This document shows positions 8,286 through 17,126 of a stretch of 64,000 nt of DNA, in pieces (positions within the stretch are counted from its first letter, which is position 1; each line of letters starts with the position of its first letter). The stretch covers positions 1,054,001 to 1,118,000 of the forward strand of contig JBGAKR010000001.1 of assembly GCA_044224315.1 (NCBI GenBank). Direction: 5' to 3'. This stretch comes from JAGXTF01 sp044224315. Lineage in GTDB: Bacteria > Bacteroidota > Bacteroidia > NS11-12g > UBA955. Both the position numbers and the translations under genes were made by a program. The notes under the pieces are model-generated. The model worked only from the letters and a program-made list of their open reading frames with translations, was not told the origin of the DNA and searched no databases.

Positions 8286-9712
8286 GCTTTATCCCTGCAT
8301 TCTAATAGAAGACGGGACAAAGCAAACAATTTTCGTTCCTCAAATTCACCACACATCAATTGCATGCCAATTGGCAGTTTTTCCTGGCTTTCTCCAAAAG
8401 GGATTGAAATGGCCGGAATGCCCGCCAATGGTGCCTGTACAGTAAATAGGTCGGCCAGGTACATGCTTATCGGGTCTTTGCTTTTTTCACCCAATTTAAA
8501 TGCCGGTGTAGAAGTGGTTGGTATCAAAATGGCATCTGCCGCAGAAAGTACTTCTAAGGTTTTTTCTTTAATCAACCGTCTCACCTGCTGGCCTTTTCGG
8601 TAATATGCATCATAGTAATCCGAGCTCAACACAAAAGTTCCGAGCATAATCCGGCGTTTTACCTCTGTACCAAAACCTTCGGTGCGGCTTAGGGTAAATG
8701 TGGTTTCAAGATCGGTAGCATTGGCGCTGCGTTTGCCATATAGCAATCCGCTGTAACGGCTCAAATTGCTTGACGCTTCTGCCGTGGTAAGCACATAATA
8801 CGCAGGTACCATATACTCCAGCAAGGGAAAACTGAAATAGGTAACTTTATGACCCTGTTTTTCAAGCGCTGCAATGGCTTCCTGTGTGCGGGATTTCACA
8901 TCTGGGTGCAATCCAGGATGCTCTATTGCTTCGCGCATTACCGCAAAAGTGTATTTGCCTTCGGGCTCGGCATGAAAAAGTTTATCGTAATTTTCCTGGG
9001 CTACAGTGCTGTCGTATTCATCGGGTCCGGCAATGGTTTGCACAATCAGCTCCATATCGTCCATGCTTTTGGTAAAGGGGCCAATCTGGTCGAAACTGCT
9101 GGCATAGGCCAGTAATCCCCAGCGCGACACTTTGCCGTAGGTGGGTTTTAATCCAAATGTACCGGTAAATGCGGCTGGTTGACGGATTGATCCGCCGGTA
9201 TCGCTGCCCAGGGCGGCATGGCACATACCGGCTTGCACGGCTACTGCACTGCCACCCGAGCTGCCCCCAGGTACACGGGTATTGTCTGCAGCATTCAAAA
9301 CCGGGCCATAGGCCGAATTCTCGTTACTGGCGCCCATTGCAAACTCATCGCAATTGGTGCGGCCTATGAATATTACATCTTCGGCAAGCAAGCGTTCTAC
9401 TACAGTGCTGCTATACAAAGATTCAAAACCTTCCAGAATTTTGGAAGAAGAAGAAACTTTATGGTTTTTGTAGGTAATAACATCCTTCAGGGCCATTACC
9501 AGACCCGCCAGTTTACCAGCCTCTCCCGCTTTGATTTTGCGGTCAACTTCGGCAGCTCTTTCCAGGGCTTCGGATTCCCAAACCTCCAGAAATGCGTTGA
9601 GATGTTTTTGCTCAGTAATTTTGGCAAGGTAATTCCTTACCAGTTGTTCACAGGTTAGTTCACCCGCAAACAGATCCTTTTGGATTTCTGCAATGCGGCT
9701 GTATGTTTTCAA
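8282..9712 (-). CDS. gatA: Asp-tRNA(Asn)/Glu-tRNA(Gln) amidotransferase subunit A
   Basis: 476 residues, normal family length. GatA is the amidase subunit of GatCAB; it hydrolyses glutamine and passes ammonia to misacylated Glu-tRNA(Gln) or Asp-tRNA(Asn). The amidase-signature triad is intact: Lys76 (MALKDVI), cis-Ser151 in GGSSGGSAVAV and nucleophile Ser175 in GSDTGGSIRQPA. The start is TTG at 9712, overlapping the tatA stop in a TTGA; no later start is possible without losing conserved sequence. gatB and gatC are not in the window. Confidence 0.95.
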   Translation of the reverse strand: MKTYSRIAEIQKDLFAGELTCEQLVRNYLAKITEQKHLNAFLEVWESEALERAAEVDRKIKAGEAGKLAGLVMALKDVITYKNHKVSSSSKILEGFESLYSSTVVERLLAEDVIFIGRTNCDEFAMGASNENSAYGPVLNAADNTRVPGGSSGGSAVAVQAGMCHAALGSDTGGSIRQPAAFTGTFGLKPTYGKVSRWGLLAYASSFDQIGPFTKSMDDMELIVQTIAGPDEYDSTVAQENYDKLFHAEPEGKYTFAVMREAIEHPGLHPDVKSRTQEAIAALEKQGHKVTYFSFPLLEYMVPAYYVLTTAEASSNLSRYSGLLYGKRSANATDLETTFTLSRTEGFGTEVKRRIMLGTFVLSSDYYDAYYRKGQQVRRLIKEKTLEVLSAADAILIPTTSTPAFKLGEKSKDPISMYLADLFTVQAPLAGIPAISIPFGESQEKLPIGMQLMCGEFEERKLFALSRLLLECRDKA

Positions 9713-9918
9713 CTTTTATCGGCCTTGGGGTCCTCTTCCATTCCTTTGCGGATTTCGTTCTTTACGCTGTCCTTGGCGTCGTTAAACTCACGAACACCGC
9801 GGCCTATACCACGCATCAGCTCGGGAATTTTCTTACCACCAAACAACAAAAGCACTACCAACAGGATAAGAATGATTTCGGGCATTCCCAGAAAGGCAAG
9901 TATTACGGTACTGTTCAT
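9709..9918 (-). CDS. tatA: Sec-independent protein translocase TatA
   Basis: A 69-residue TatA/E protein: a short N-terminus, one transmembrane helix (about residues 8-27, MPEIILILLVVLLLFGG), the FGGKKIPEL hinge and amphipathic helix (about 28-48), then an acidic/basic tail. TatA oligomers form the conduit for folded proteins with twin-arginine signals. The start at 9918 puts the helix at the usual place. The open frame extends to 10011, but those codons precede the protein and contain the promoter. It is the first gene of the tatA-gatA-LysM-DUF5916 operon. Confidence 0.9.
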   Translation of the reverse strand: MNSTVILAFLGMPEIILILLVVLLLFGGKKIPELMRGIGRGVREFNDAKDSVKNEIRKGMEEDPKADKS

Positions 9919-9933
9919 TTTTGAAATTTTTTT

Positions 9934-9965
9934 CAAAATTAGGGCATTTAAACCCATTGTGCAAA
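9934..9965 (-). promoter_or_regulatory. Bacteroidota-type promoter for tatA-gatA operon
   Basis: On the minus strand, TTTG (9962-9965) and TAATTTTG (9934-9941) are separated by 20 bases, matching the sigma-ABfr/RpoD consensus TTTG-N19/20-TAnnTTTG of Bacteroidota. The -7 element lies 15 bp before the tatA ATG. It falls inside the extended tatA frame and so supports the short start. Confidence 0.7.
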
Positions 9966-9995
9966 GCAAAAACGACGAAACTGTTCGCACAGGGA

Positions 9996-10027
9996 TTGCA
10001 AACTTTACCAAGTTATAAGTATTTTTG
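9996..10027 (+). promoter_or_regulatory. Bacteroidota-type promoter for frr
   Basis: A TATTTTTG -7 element at 10020-10027 with a TTG at 9996-9998 about 21 bases upstream, giving a start of transcription near 10033 and a short leader before the frr ATG at 10050. It is back to back with the tatA promoter in the same 130-bp divergent region. Confidence 0.6.
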
Positions 10028-10049
10028 CAAACCTTAAACAGAAAAAACC

Positions 10050-10610
10050 ATGTCGACTGTTTCCGAAGTACTTAAGAACCTCACCGAATTACTGGAGAAA
10101 AACCTCAACCATACCATCACCGAATTTTCAAGAATCAGAGCCGGTAAAGCCGCACCCGGTATGCTTGACAGTGTAATGGTGGAATACTATGGCGCTATGA
10201 CTCCCTTGAGCCAGGTGGCCAATGTTAATACCCCCGATTCGCGCACCCTTTCTATACAACCCTACGACAAGTCCCTGATTCGTCCCATCGAAACTGCCAT
10301 TATCAACAGCAACCTGGGCTTCGCTCCCAGCAACGATGGCGATGTAATCCGCATCAATATTCCCCCACTTACCGAAGACCGACGCAAGGAACTGGCCAAA
10401 ATGGCAAAAAACGAAGCCGAGAATTCTAAAGTAGGTATTCGCAATCTGCGCAAAGAAGCCAACGAAAAAATTAAAAAACTGAAAGCCGATGGACTAAGTG
10501 AAGACGACGCCAAAGTAGGCGAAGACCAGGTTCAAAAACTCATTGACAGTTACATTGTAAAAACTGATGATGTTCTGGTTAAAAAAGAAAAAGAAATTAT
10601 GACTGTTTAA
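10050..10610 (+). CDS. frr: Ribosome recycling factor
   Basis: 186 residues, the normal length. RRF with EF-G splits post-termination ribosomes. Conserved features are LEKNLNHTITEFSRIRAGKAAPGMLD near residues 15-45, the Y-Y-G-x-M-T-P-L-x-Q-V-A-N segment near 48-60, IPPLTEDRRKELAKMAK near 110-126 and the KKLKADGLSEDDAK helix near 143-157. It stands alone here with its own promoter and terminator; pyrH, its common neighbour, is not in the window. Confidence 0.96.
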   Translation: MSTVSEVLKNLTELLEKNLNHTITEFSRIRAGKAAPGMLDSVMVEYYGAMTPLSQVANVNTPDSRTLSIQPYDKSLIRPIETAIINSNLGFAPSNDGDVIRINIPPLTEDRRKELAKMAKNEAENSKVGIRNLRKEANEKIKKLKADGLSEDDAKVGEDQVQKLIDSYIVKTDDVLVKKEKEIMTV

Positions 10611-10626
10611 GTCCAAAATATTAAAA

Positions 10627-10657
10627 TAAAAAAGGCTGCAAATTGCAGCCTTTTTTT
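10627..10657. terminator. Bidirectional intrinsic terminator between frr and purK
   Basis: The stem GGCTGC (10634-10639) pairs with GCAGCC (10645-10650), extendable by A/T pairs, flanked by an A-run before and a 7-T run after. Both orientations give a GC stem followed by a U-tract, so it can end frr (+) and the purK-ending polysaccharide transcript (-), whose last stop codon is 20 bp away. Confidence 0.88.
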
Positions 10658-10677
10658 ATGCTTTTTTAATATTCTTT

Positions 10678-11823
10678 TTATTCAAATCCTACAAGCGATT
10701 TCACTTGCATGGCCTTTTCCATTAAGGCCTCTGTTGTGCGCGCAGTAACAGTTACATGTCCCATTTTGCGGTTGGGTTTTATGTCTTTTTTGTTATATAA
10801 ATGCACATAAACCCCTTCCATTTGCAACAATAGTGTGGTATTTTTTAAACTGTATTTTCCCTCCAATCCCGCAGGCCCTACCAGATTAATCATAGCCGCC
10901 GGCTCTACCAGATGGGTACTACCCAATGGCAATCCCAACAGTATGCGATTGAGTTGTTCAAACTGGCTGGTATAACACCCCTCTATGGTATGATGCCCAC
11001 TGTTATGGGGCCTTGGCGCAATTTCATTCACCAATACTTTTTTATCGGAAGTTAGAAATAATTCAACTGCAAATAATCCCGGACCATTGAATGCATCAAT
11101 GGCAGCCGAGGCAATTTCACGGCATTCCATTTCATGCTTTGCATCAATATTGGCGGGTGAAAATAAAAACTCTACCAGATTGCTAACCGGATTAAAATAC
11201 ATTTCAATCAGTGGAAAAGTGGTGGTATTGCCCTGCTGGTCGCGGGCTACAATTACCGCATATTCTACAATATCAGCATAAAATTGCTCTAAAACTACCG
11301 GGCCATTTATCTGATAGCTTCCATCATATATGGCGGCTTTATTTACAATTTCAACACCCTTTCCATCATATCCACCGGTGCGCATTTTTACCACTATTTT
11401 ATCCCCGGTAAACTGGCTGATTAATGCCGGCAAATCATCACCGGGTATGGCCAGTACGTAGGGTGCTGTGGGCAGTTGGTGTTTAGCGAAAAACGTTTTC
11501 TGCAAGCCTTTATCCTGAATGGTTTTCAATATCCTTGGTGAAGGAATTATTTGTTTCCCTTCAGCTTCCAAAGTTTCTAAAACATCTGAATTAATATGTT
11601 CAATTTCAAATGTTAAAACATCGGTTTCTGCTGCCAGTTGTCTAATTTTTTCAGCATCATATAAACTACCTGTAATTACCTTGTCGGCAACCAATGATGC
11701 AGGACAATGGGCATCATTTTCCAATACAGTATTTTTTACGTTCCAGGGGCGCGAAGATTCAATGAGCATCTTTCCAAGTTGGCCGCCCCCAATAATGCCA
11801 ATTCTGATTTCTGAAGGTAACAT
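10678..11823 (-). CDS. purK: N5-carboxyaminoimidazole ribonucleotide synthase
   Basis: 381 residues with the PurK/ATP-grasp layout: N-terminal IGIIGGGQLGKMLIE (about 7-22), FEIEHI near 73, the ATP-grasp domain about 105-290 with KMRTGGYDGKG and VNEIAPRPHNSGHHTIE, and a small C-terminal domain. It uses ATP and bicarbonate to make N5-CAIR from AIR in purine synthesis. It is transcribed from the glycosyltransferase gene upstream, only 1 bp after that gene's stop, so it rides at the end of the polysaccharide transcript. purE is not in the window. Confidence 0.95.
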   Translation of the reverse strand: MLPSEIRIGIIGGGQLGKMLIESSRPWNVKNTVLENDAHCPASLVADKVITGSLYDAEKIRQLAAETDVLTFEIEHINSDVLETLEAEGKQIIPSPRILKTIQDKGLQKTFFAKHQLPTAPYVLAIPGDDLPALISQFTGDKIVVKMRTGGYDGKGVEIVNKAAIYDGSYQINGPVVLEQFYADIVEYAVIVARDQQGNTTTFPLIEMYFNPVSNLVEFLFSPANIDAKHEMECREIASAAIDAFNGPGLFAVELFLTSDKKVLVNEIAPRPHNSGHHTIEGCYTSQFEQLNRILLGLPLGSTHLVEPAAMINLVGPAGLEGKYSLKNTTLLLQMEGVYVHLYNKKDIKPNRKMGHVTVTARTTEALMEKAMQVKSLVGFE

Positions 11824-11824
11824 T

Positions 11825-12961
11825 TTACTGTAATAAGTTTATATAGGCTGCTTTAATTTTGTCGAGATGAATATGGGCTTCGGCAAATTTTCTGGATTCA
11901 GCAACTACCTCAGAAAATGCTTCATTTCCCATTCGGTAATAATGCTCTATTGCACCCACATAATCCTTAATTTCATCATCAAAATTATACCCGGCCTTTG
12001 CCTGCTCCAAACCATTCCATGGTGTATTTTTGGATATTATACACGGCATGCCCGATGAGAGTGCTTCAATGATTGCATGCCCATAATTTTCGCCTTTGGT
12101 AGGTAAAATAAATACCTGGCTATGGTCGTAATTTTTTTGCAATTCGTTTATATTCTTATGCCCTATATATTCCACTTTTACATGGGATGGCATTTGCCCC
12201 AATTTTTTATTGAATTGCTCAAAATATGCTTCATCCCCGTAATTGCCCACAATTGTAAGACTTACTGGTACTGTAACATGCATCATTACATCGAGTAAAA
12301 AAAGTGTATTTTTTTCGGGTGAAATACGGGCTACACTCAACAATTTTAATTCATTTTCATTCTTTTCGTGCAATTCGGGTTTAAACGGCAATATCCTTGG
12401 AAAGTTCGATGCCTCGGCATAGGTGGCTTCTCTTCCCAATATTTTTTTAAGCTGAAAAGTTTCTTCCGGATTGGTTGAATGAAATGTAACATGATGAAAC
12501 CAGCCCATAATTTTAGCGCTGTATAAATACATCATTTTTTTAAATTTCTTTACATTCAACGCCGTAGTATGAAACATGCCACGTGTAGCTACAATAACCC
12601 TTTCATGCTTAGCCTGGTGCCACCAAATTAAAGGATAAATAGAAAAATAGGGCGAAAAAACACCCTGAATATAATAAATATTTGCATCCGATTCATCCAG
12701 AATTTCGAATATTTTTCTGCGTGTTCGGTTTTCTTCGCTGATATAATATACGTGTGCTTTCCCTCTCCAATTTACCCAGGTATCTTTCTCTATCCCTTGT
12801 AATTCTTCAGTATCTCCATAATCTACCGAACCAGTAAGTATATAAAAATCATAAATATCACTCATATTTTCTACAAGCTTTACAATGGAAATAACAGGTC
12901 CGCCAGCCTTATAAGCCGGGTCGAACCAATCCATCGTTATGAGTATTTTTTTCTTAGTCAA
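11825..12961 (-). CDS. Glycosyltransferase family 4 protein
   Basis: 378 residues with a GT-B fold pattern: N-terminal acceptor domain starting KKKILITMDWFDPAYKAGGP (the glycine-rich donor loop of GT4 enzymes), linker, and a C-terminal nucleotide-sugar domain with LLSVARISPEKNTLFLLDVM near 210 and the E-x7-E-like GENYGHAIIEALSSGMP near 300. The start is TTG, overlapping the preceding asparagine-synthase-like gene by 8 bp. Sugar and linkage cannot be predicted. Confidence 0.82.
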   Translation of the reverse strand: MTKKKILITMDWFDPAYKAGGPVISIVKLVENMSDIYDFYILTGSVDYGDTEELQGIEKDTWVNWRGKAHVYYISEENRTRRKIFEILDESDANIYYIQGVFSPYFSIYPLIWWHQAKHERVIVATRGMFHTTALNVKKFKKMMYLYSAKIMGWFHHVTFHSTNPEETFQLKKILGREATYAEASNFPRILPFKPELHEKNENELKLLSVARISPEKNTLFLLDVMMHVTVPVSLTIVGNYGDEAYFEQFNKKLGQMPSHVKVEYIGHKNINELQKNYDHSQVFILPTKGENYGHAIIEALSSGMPCIISKNTPWNGLEQAKAGYNFDDEIKDYVGAIEHYYRMGNEAFSEVVAESRKFAEAHIHLDKIKAAYINLLQ

Positions 12962-14804
12962 AATTTACCTTATTTCTTCGCATCCAATACCCCAATACTA
13001 CCAGATTCCATACTTTATACCACTCTTTGTTTTCGGGGGTTTGCAAGGTTAAAACCCTATTATCTACAAAGCCCGGTGGCAATATACCTGCATTTTTTAT
13101 ATACTCAAGATTTTCTTCACAAAAGGTACGCAATTCATTATTTACCCAATGTTTCCATGGAAATGTAAATCCCATTTTAGGCCGGTCCCAAACTTCTCTT
13201 GGAAGCAAATCTCCCATGGCATCAATAATTAATTTCTTACCTGGTTGGATGGGTTTAAAATCATCAGGCAATGAAAGCACAAATTCCATTAAATCGCGGT
13301 CTAAAAATGGGACCCTCACTTCCAGCGAATGGGCCATACTCATTTGGTCGGCATCGCGCAGCAATACATTTTCCATATAGGTTTTGCTTTCGGCAATGGA
13401 AATTTCGCTGAGCAATCTGAATCCCGAATTGTTGTCTCCCTCAATGTCTTTAATTTCAAAGGGTGTTAAACCTGCCGCAATCATTTCGGCATTGGTAAAA
13501 ACCATGCGAAAAACGGGGTAAATTTCGGTCCAGTTCCAACTTTTAATTTCAGCCAATTGGGCCAATCGTTGGGCCTGGGTTTCACTCACCCTTTTTTGCA
13601 GCATTTTCAGCATTACTTTTCGCATTCCATGCGGAATACGTCGCACCGCCCTGTATTTATACCATTGTTTGATGTATTTAAATACCGGATATCCGCCAAA
13701 CATTTCATCGCCACCCAAACCGCTGAGTGCCACAGTAATACCGGCATTGCGTGTGTACTTAGATACAATGTAAGTATTTAATCCATCTACGCTGGGGTGG
13801 TCCATTGCATTTAATCCAGCGGGTATTTCATTCAAAAAATCATCGGCTTTTAATTGAATGGCATGATGATCGGTTTTGAATTTAGCCGCCACCATTTCGG
13901 CATATTTACTTTCCGAAAATTCGGCTTCGTCAAAATAAACATTAAAGGTCTTTACCTTTGAATTACTTACCTGTGCCATAGCAGCAACAACAGCGCTGCT
14001 ATCCACACCCCCGGATAGAAATGCACCCAATGGCACATCGCTAATCATGCGCTTTTCTACTGCGGTAAAAAACAATTCGCGGGTTTGTTTTACCACTTTA
14101 TCGTAAGGCCCCGTAAGTGAATATTTTTCTTTGGCGCGATCCAAATTCCAGAACTTATATGTATCCGTAATTCCATTCTGAATTACTACATAAGAAGAAG
14201 CTGGAACCATGTGAATATTTTCTAAGATGGTTTCAGGGCTGTAAACAGTTTGGTATTGCAAATAATTTTCCAAACCATCTTCCGAGATGCGGGGTTTTAT
14301 TAAACCGGATGCCAATAAGCCCCTGATTTCGGAACTAAAAACCAATACCGATTTATCCCAAAAATAATAAATGGGTTTTTTACCCATTCGGTCGCGGGCC
14401 AGTACCAGCTTTTTGGCATTGTCGTCCCAAATTGCAAGGGCAAACATTCCATCCAGTTTTTCGAAACATTTTTCGCCATATTTTTGATACAGCGCCAGTA
14501 TAACTTCTGTGTCGGTGCCGGTTTTAAATTCGTAGCCCTTGCACTCTTGCTTTAATTTCTGAAAATTATAAATTTCTCCGTTAAAAGAAATAAAAATAAA
14601 CCCCGAACTATCCACCATAGGTTGGCGGCCAGATTCACTTAAATCGATAATACTGAGGCGGCGATGACCCAATCCAATGCGACCGCGAGTCATAATTCCC
14701 TGGGCATCCGGACCTCGATGGGCAATGGCCGCATTCATATGCACCAGGATATCCCGGGTTCTGAACTCGTCATTTAAACCGTAAATTCCGTTTATGCCGC
14801 ACAT
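12954..14804 (-). CDS. asnB: Asparagine synthase (glutamine-hydrolysing)-like amidotransferase 1
   Basis: 616 residues, both AsnB domains complete. Cys2 after the initiator is the glutaminase nucleophile (MCGINGIYG), with RGPDAQG, LGHRRLSIIDLS and FNGEIYN following. The ATP pyrophosphatase loop LSGGVDSS lies near residues 262-269 and LEVRVPFLDRDL near 500. AsnB-type enzymes inside O-antigen clusters generally amidate a sugar carboxylate rather than aspartate (as proposed for WbpS of P. aeruginosa O6); I infer that here because three copies sit among glycosyltransferases. A 66-bp gap separates it from the upstream GT4 gene, the largest gap in this downstream sub-block. Confidence 0.85.
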   Translation of the reverse strand: MCGINGIYGLNDEFRTRDILVHMNAAIAHRGPDAQGIMTRGRIGLGHRRLSIIDLSESGRQPMVDSSGFIFISFNGEIYNFQKLKQECKGYEFKTGTDTEVILALYQKYGEKCFEKLDGMFALAIWDDNAKKLVLARDRMGKKPIYYFWDKSVLVFSSEIRGLLASGLIKPRISEDGLENYLQYQTVYSPETILENIHMVPASSYVVIQNGITDTYKFWNLDRAKEKYSLTGPYDKVVKQTRELFFTAVEKRMISDVPLGAFLSGGVDSSAVVAAMAQVSNSKVKTFNVYFDEAEFSESKYAEMVAAKFKTDHHAIQLKADDFLNEIPAGLNAMDHPSVDGLNTYIVSKYTRNAGITVALSGLGGDEMFGGYPVFKYIKQWYKYRAVRRIPHGMRKVMLKMLQKRVSETQAQRLAQLAEIKSWNWTEIYPVFRMVFTNAEMIAAGLTPFEIKDIEGDNNSGFRLLSEISIAESKTYMENVLLRDADQMSMAHSLEVRVPFLDRDLMEFVLSLPDDFKPIQPGKKLIIDAMGDLLPREVWDRPKMGFTFPWKHWVNNELRTFCEENLEYIKNAGILPPGFVDNRVLTLQTPENKEWYKVWNLVVLGYWMRRNKVNFD

Positions 14805-14870
14805 GCCTTTTTCCTAATAATCCGTGAATAAAATGTAAATACTACGTTTGATATATACTTTTTTTTCACA

Positions 14871-16001
14871 TTACTGAATTCGCTGTGAAAATGCCTCCAA
14901 ATGCAGGCTTGCAATATGATGCCAATTAAACTTTTCTGTCGCCAATCTGCGCGATTCGGATTGCAATTTCCGCAATTCATTTGCCGGCATTTTTATACAT
15001 GAAAGCATTGACTGATAAAGGGTTTCTGCATCAAAGGGTCTGATTAAAAACCCATTTTCTGCACTTACCAATTCCTCTGTTGCACCCACCTGGGTTGCAA
15101 TAATGGCCTTGCCTGCCGCCATTGCCTCCAAAACCACAGTAGGCATGCCTTCGCTGTAAGATGGGCATACCAAAACATCGGCTTGTTTATAAATTTCTGC
15201 AATCCGACCTGCATCACTGAGTTGCCCGTGATAAATCATACGTGAATCAGCCAATTTTACCGAATCTGGAATATCACCAATAAACTCCATGGTCCAGTCT
15301 TGCTCTACTTCTGAAAGTAATTTCAAGGCCTCATTTAGTGTTTCCATTCCCTTTCTCCACTCATTTCTGCCTACAAATAAAAATTTGCGCACTGCATTCG
15401 GCCCTGGCAATTCGTTGAAATACTGAAACCATTCGTCGCTGATTCCATTTGGTATAATGCTAATTTCAGTGCGGGGCTGCACCCTGTGCATGATATTTGC
15501 CAATGCTTTTCCCAATGCCACTGCAAACATAGATTTGCGCAACATGCGACGAACATATAATTTAAAATACCGCTGGATAAGTATGGCTTTTATTCCCCTG
15601 GCCGGCTGAAACATCTCCAGGCCATGCAGATTGATAAACACAGGAATGGGATAACTTCCTCTGAATTTTCGCACCAAACCATAATACCCGGTAAACCCCT
15701 GTGCATACACAACATCCACCGGATTATGCAAGACTATATGCTTAAAAACGGCTTTGGAAAAATAATTATTTGCGCGCAAATATTTTCCCGGCATAAAACC
15801 CGGTGAACGAAATTTTACCCTATGAAAAACAATATTTGAAATAGCCCCCAGCTCCTGTTCAGCCCGTGGACATGGCATTTGGGTGTATACATGAATCGCC
15901 GTTCCCTGCATAGCCAAATGCCGAATTAATTCGGTGCTGTATTTTTGAATGCCCCCTATTTTATCCGGAAACAAGCCGTCGGTTACAAAGGCTATTTTCA
16001 T
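14871..16001 (-). CDS. Glycosyltransferase family 4 protein
   Basis: 376 residues. The N-terminal GT4 donor loop is clear (KIAFVTDGLFPDKIGGIQKYS), the donor domain starts near residue 195 (FLFVGRNEWRKGMETLNEAL) and the E-x7-E motif is in SEGMPTVVLEAMAAGKAIIA near 285. It belongs to the retaining GT4 group used for hexose or deoxyhexose transfer in cell-surface glycans. Its start overlaps the preceding GT4 gene by 4 bp, so they form one translational unit. Confidence 0.88.
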   Translation of the reverse strand: MKIAFVTDGLFPDKIGGIQKYSTELIRHLAMQGTAIHVYTQMPCPRAEQELGAISNIVFHRVKFRSPGFMPGKYLRANNYFSKAVFKHIVLHNPVDVVYAQGFTGYYGLVRKFRGSYPIPVFINLHGLEMFQPARGIKAILIQRYFKLYVRRMLRKSMFAVALGKALANIMHRVQPRTEISIIPNGISDEWFQYFNELPGPNAVRKFLFVGRNEWRKGMETLNEALKLLSEVEQDWTMEFIGDIPDSVKLADSRMIYHGQLSDAGRIAEIYKQADVLVCPSYSEGMPTVVLEAMAAGKAIIATQVGATEELVSAENGFLIRPFDAETLYQSMLSCIKMPANELRKLQSESRRLATEKFNWHHIASLHLEAFSQRIQ

Positions 16002-17071
16002 TTTTTTACTTTAAGATTTTGGCCAATTCCACTAAGCGTTTCAGACCATTTTTCAGCCGACGTTCTTATGCCCAATGCATGGCTATGTTCGGCCATGGCA
16101 TTCAATTCTGCCTGTGAAGCCTGCATTATTTTCATCATTTTTTCTTTAATGGATTTTACATTCCCTGGTTTAAATAAGTATCCATTTTTACCATCTTCCA
16201 AATAAGCTTCTCCACTACCCACTTTATTGCTCAATAGCAAGGGCATTCCCGATGCTGCAAATTCATTTACCGCTACACCCCAGGGTTCAAATAAACTGGG
16301 TAAAATAAATACCCCGGCATTTTGAATTAAATTCTCAAAATCACCGGGCTGCACAAAACCCAGGTGTTTGATGCCCTCAGCTTCAAGTTTGAAATCAAAT
16401 CCTTCCCCCGTTCCGGCACACCATAATTCCCAATCATTGCGTGTTTGCTGTTTGATTTCATCAAATGCCTGCCACATATAGGTCAAACCTTTCTGCGGAA
16501 TATACCTGGCCACACATAAAAACACATGGGGCATTTTTGCAGATTTAGAAGCCTTATGTCTGCTGAAAATCTCCTCAAACCTTGCCGAATCTGTAGCATA
16601 AAAGCCCGTGAAAACCCGGTCGTTGCCGAATCCAAGTAAATTGGCAAAACGCCGCTGTTTTAGTCCAGGTACCCAGGCTGCCGAATAGCGTTTCTTAAAA
16701 ATAAACCTCGCAAATGGTAAAAACACCAATTGTTTAAGGGTACCCCTGAATATATTGTCGAAACACAATACCACAGGCACTCCCTTTATGCTCAACCCAT
16801 CGGCAATTTCATTGTACGCGCGGTCGGCCCAACCCGAACAAACCAGCACATCGGCTTCCAAACTATCCGCCAACTCATGCAATGCATTGTCCTTAAGATT
16901 GTCTTTGTTGTACAAATTCAATCCCGGGTGACTGTCGAAAATAAATGGCGCCTCGCTATTTACAGGGTAATGAACCACATGAATCTCATCTTCAGGGTGG
17001 CGGTTTAAGTGCACTTTAAAGCACTGCATGGTATAATCTGCCAGTTCTGTGTATAAGAAAAAATATTTCAT
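15998..17071 (-). CDS. Glycosyltransferase family 4 protein
   Basis: 357 residues, GT-B. The N-terminal half is divergent (KYFFLYTELADYTMQCF) and lacks the usual glycine-rich loop. The C-terminal donor domain is typical: FLCVARYIPQKGLTYMWQAF near 185, an LGFVQPGDFENLIQNAGVFILPS block, and E-x7-E in FEPWGVAVNEFAASGMP near 270. It is the first minus-strand gene after the inverted wzy-like gene and probably has its own promoter at 17097-17104. Confidence 0.83.
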   Translation of the reverse strand: MKYFFLYTELADYTMQCFKVHLNRHPEDEIHVVHYPVNSEAPFIFDSHPGLNLYNKDNLKDNALHELADSLEADVLVCSGWADRAYNEIADGLSIKGVPVVLCFDNIFRGTLKQLVFLPFARFIFKKRYSAAWVPGLKQRRFANLLGFGNDRVFTGFYATDSARFEEIFSRHKASKSAKMPHVFLCVARYIPQKGLTYMWQAFDEIKQQTRNDWELWCAGTGEGFDFKLEAEGIKHLGFVQPGDFENLIQNAGVFILPSLFEPWGVAVNEFAASGMPLLLSNKVGSGEAYLEDGKNGYLFKPGNVKSIKEKMMKIMQASQAELNAMAEHSHALGIRTSAEKWSETLSGIGQNLKVKK

Positions 17072-17096
17072 TCGTCCGATTTTTTAATGTTTAAGC

Positions 17097-17104
17097 CAAA
17101 AATA
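17097..17104 (-). promoter_or_regulatory. Possible -7 element for the downstream polysaccharide sub-operon
   Basis: On the minus strand TATTTTTG (17097-17104) matches TAnnTTTG exactly, 26 bp before the ATG at 17071. A good -33 TTTG is not evident. A promoter is expected here because the neighbouring membrane gene (17127-18455) is on the opposite strand and interrupts the long minus-strand run. Confidence 0.4.
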
Positions 17105-17126
17105 TCCGTTTTTTGCATTTTCTGTC

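Noticed and set aside
9919..10011. Upstream extension of tatA
   Set aside because: It puts 31 residues before the usual TatA membrane helix and contains the promoter's -7 element.
14792..14980. Small ORF in the gap between AsnB 1 and the GT4 gene
   Set aside because: Overlaps the coding end of the GT4 gene in another frame and has no recognisable content.
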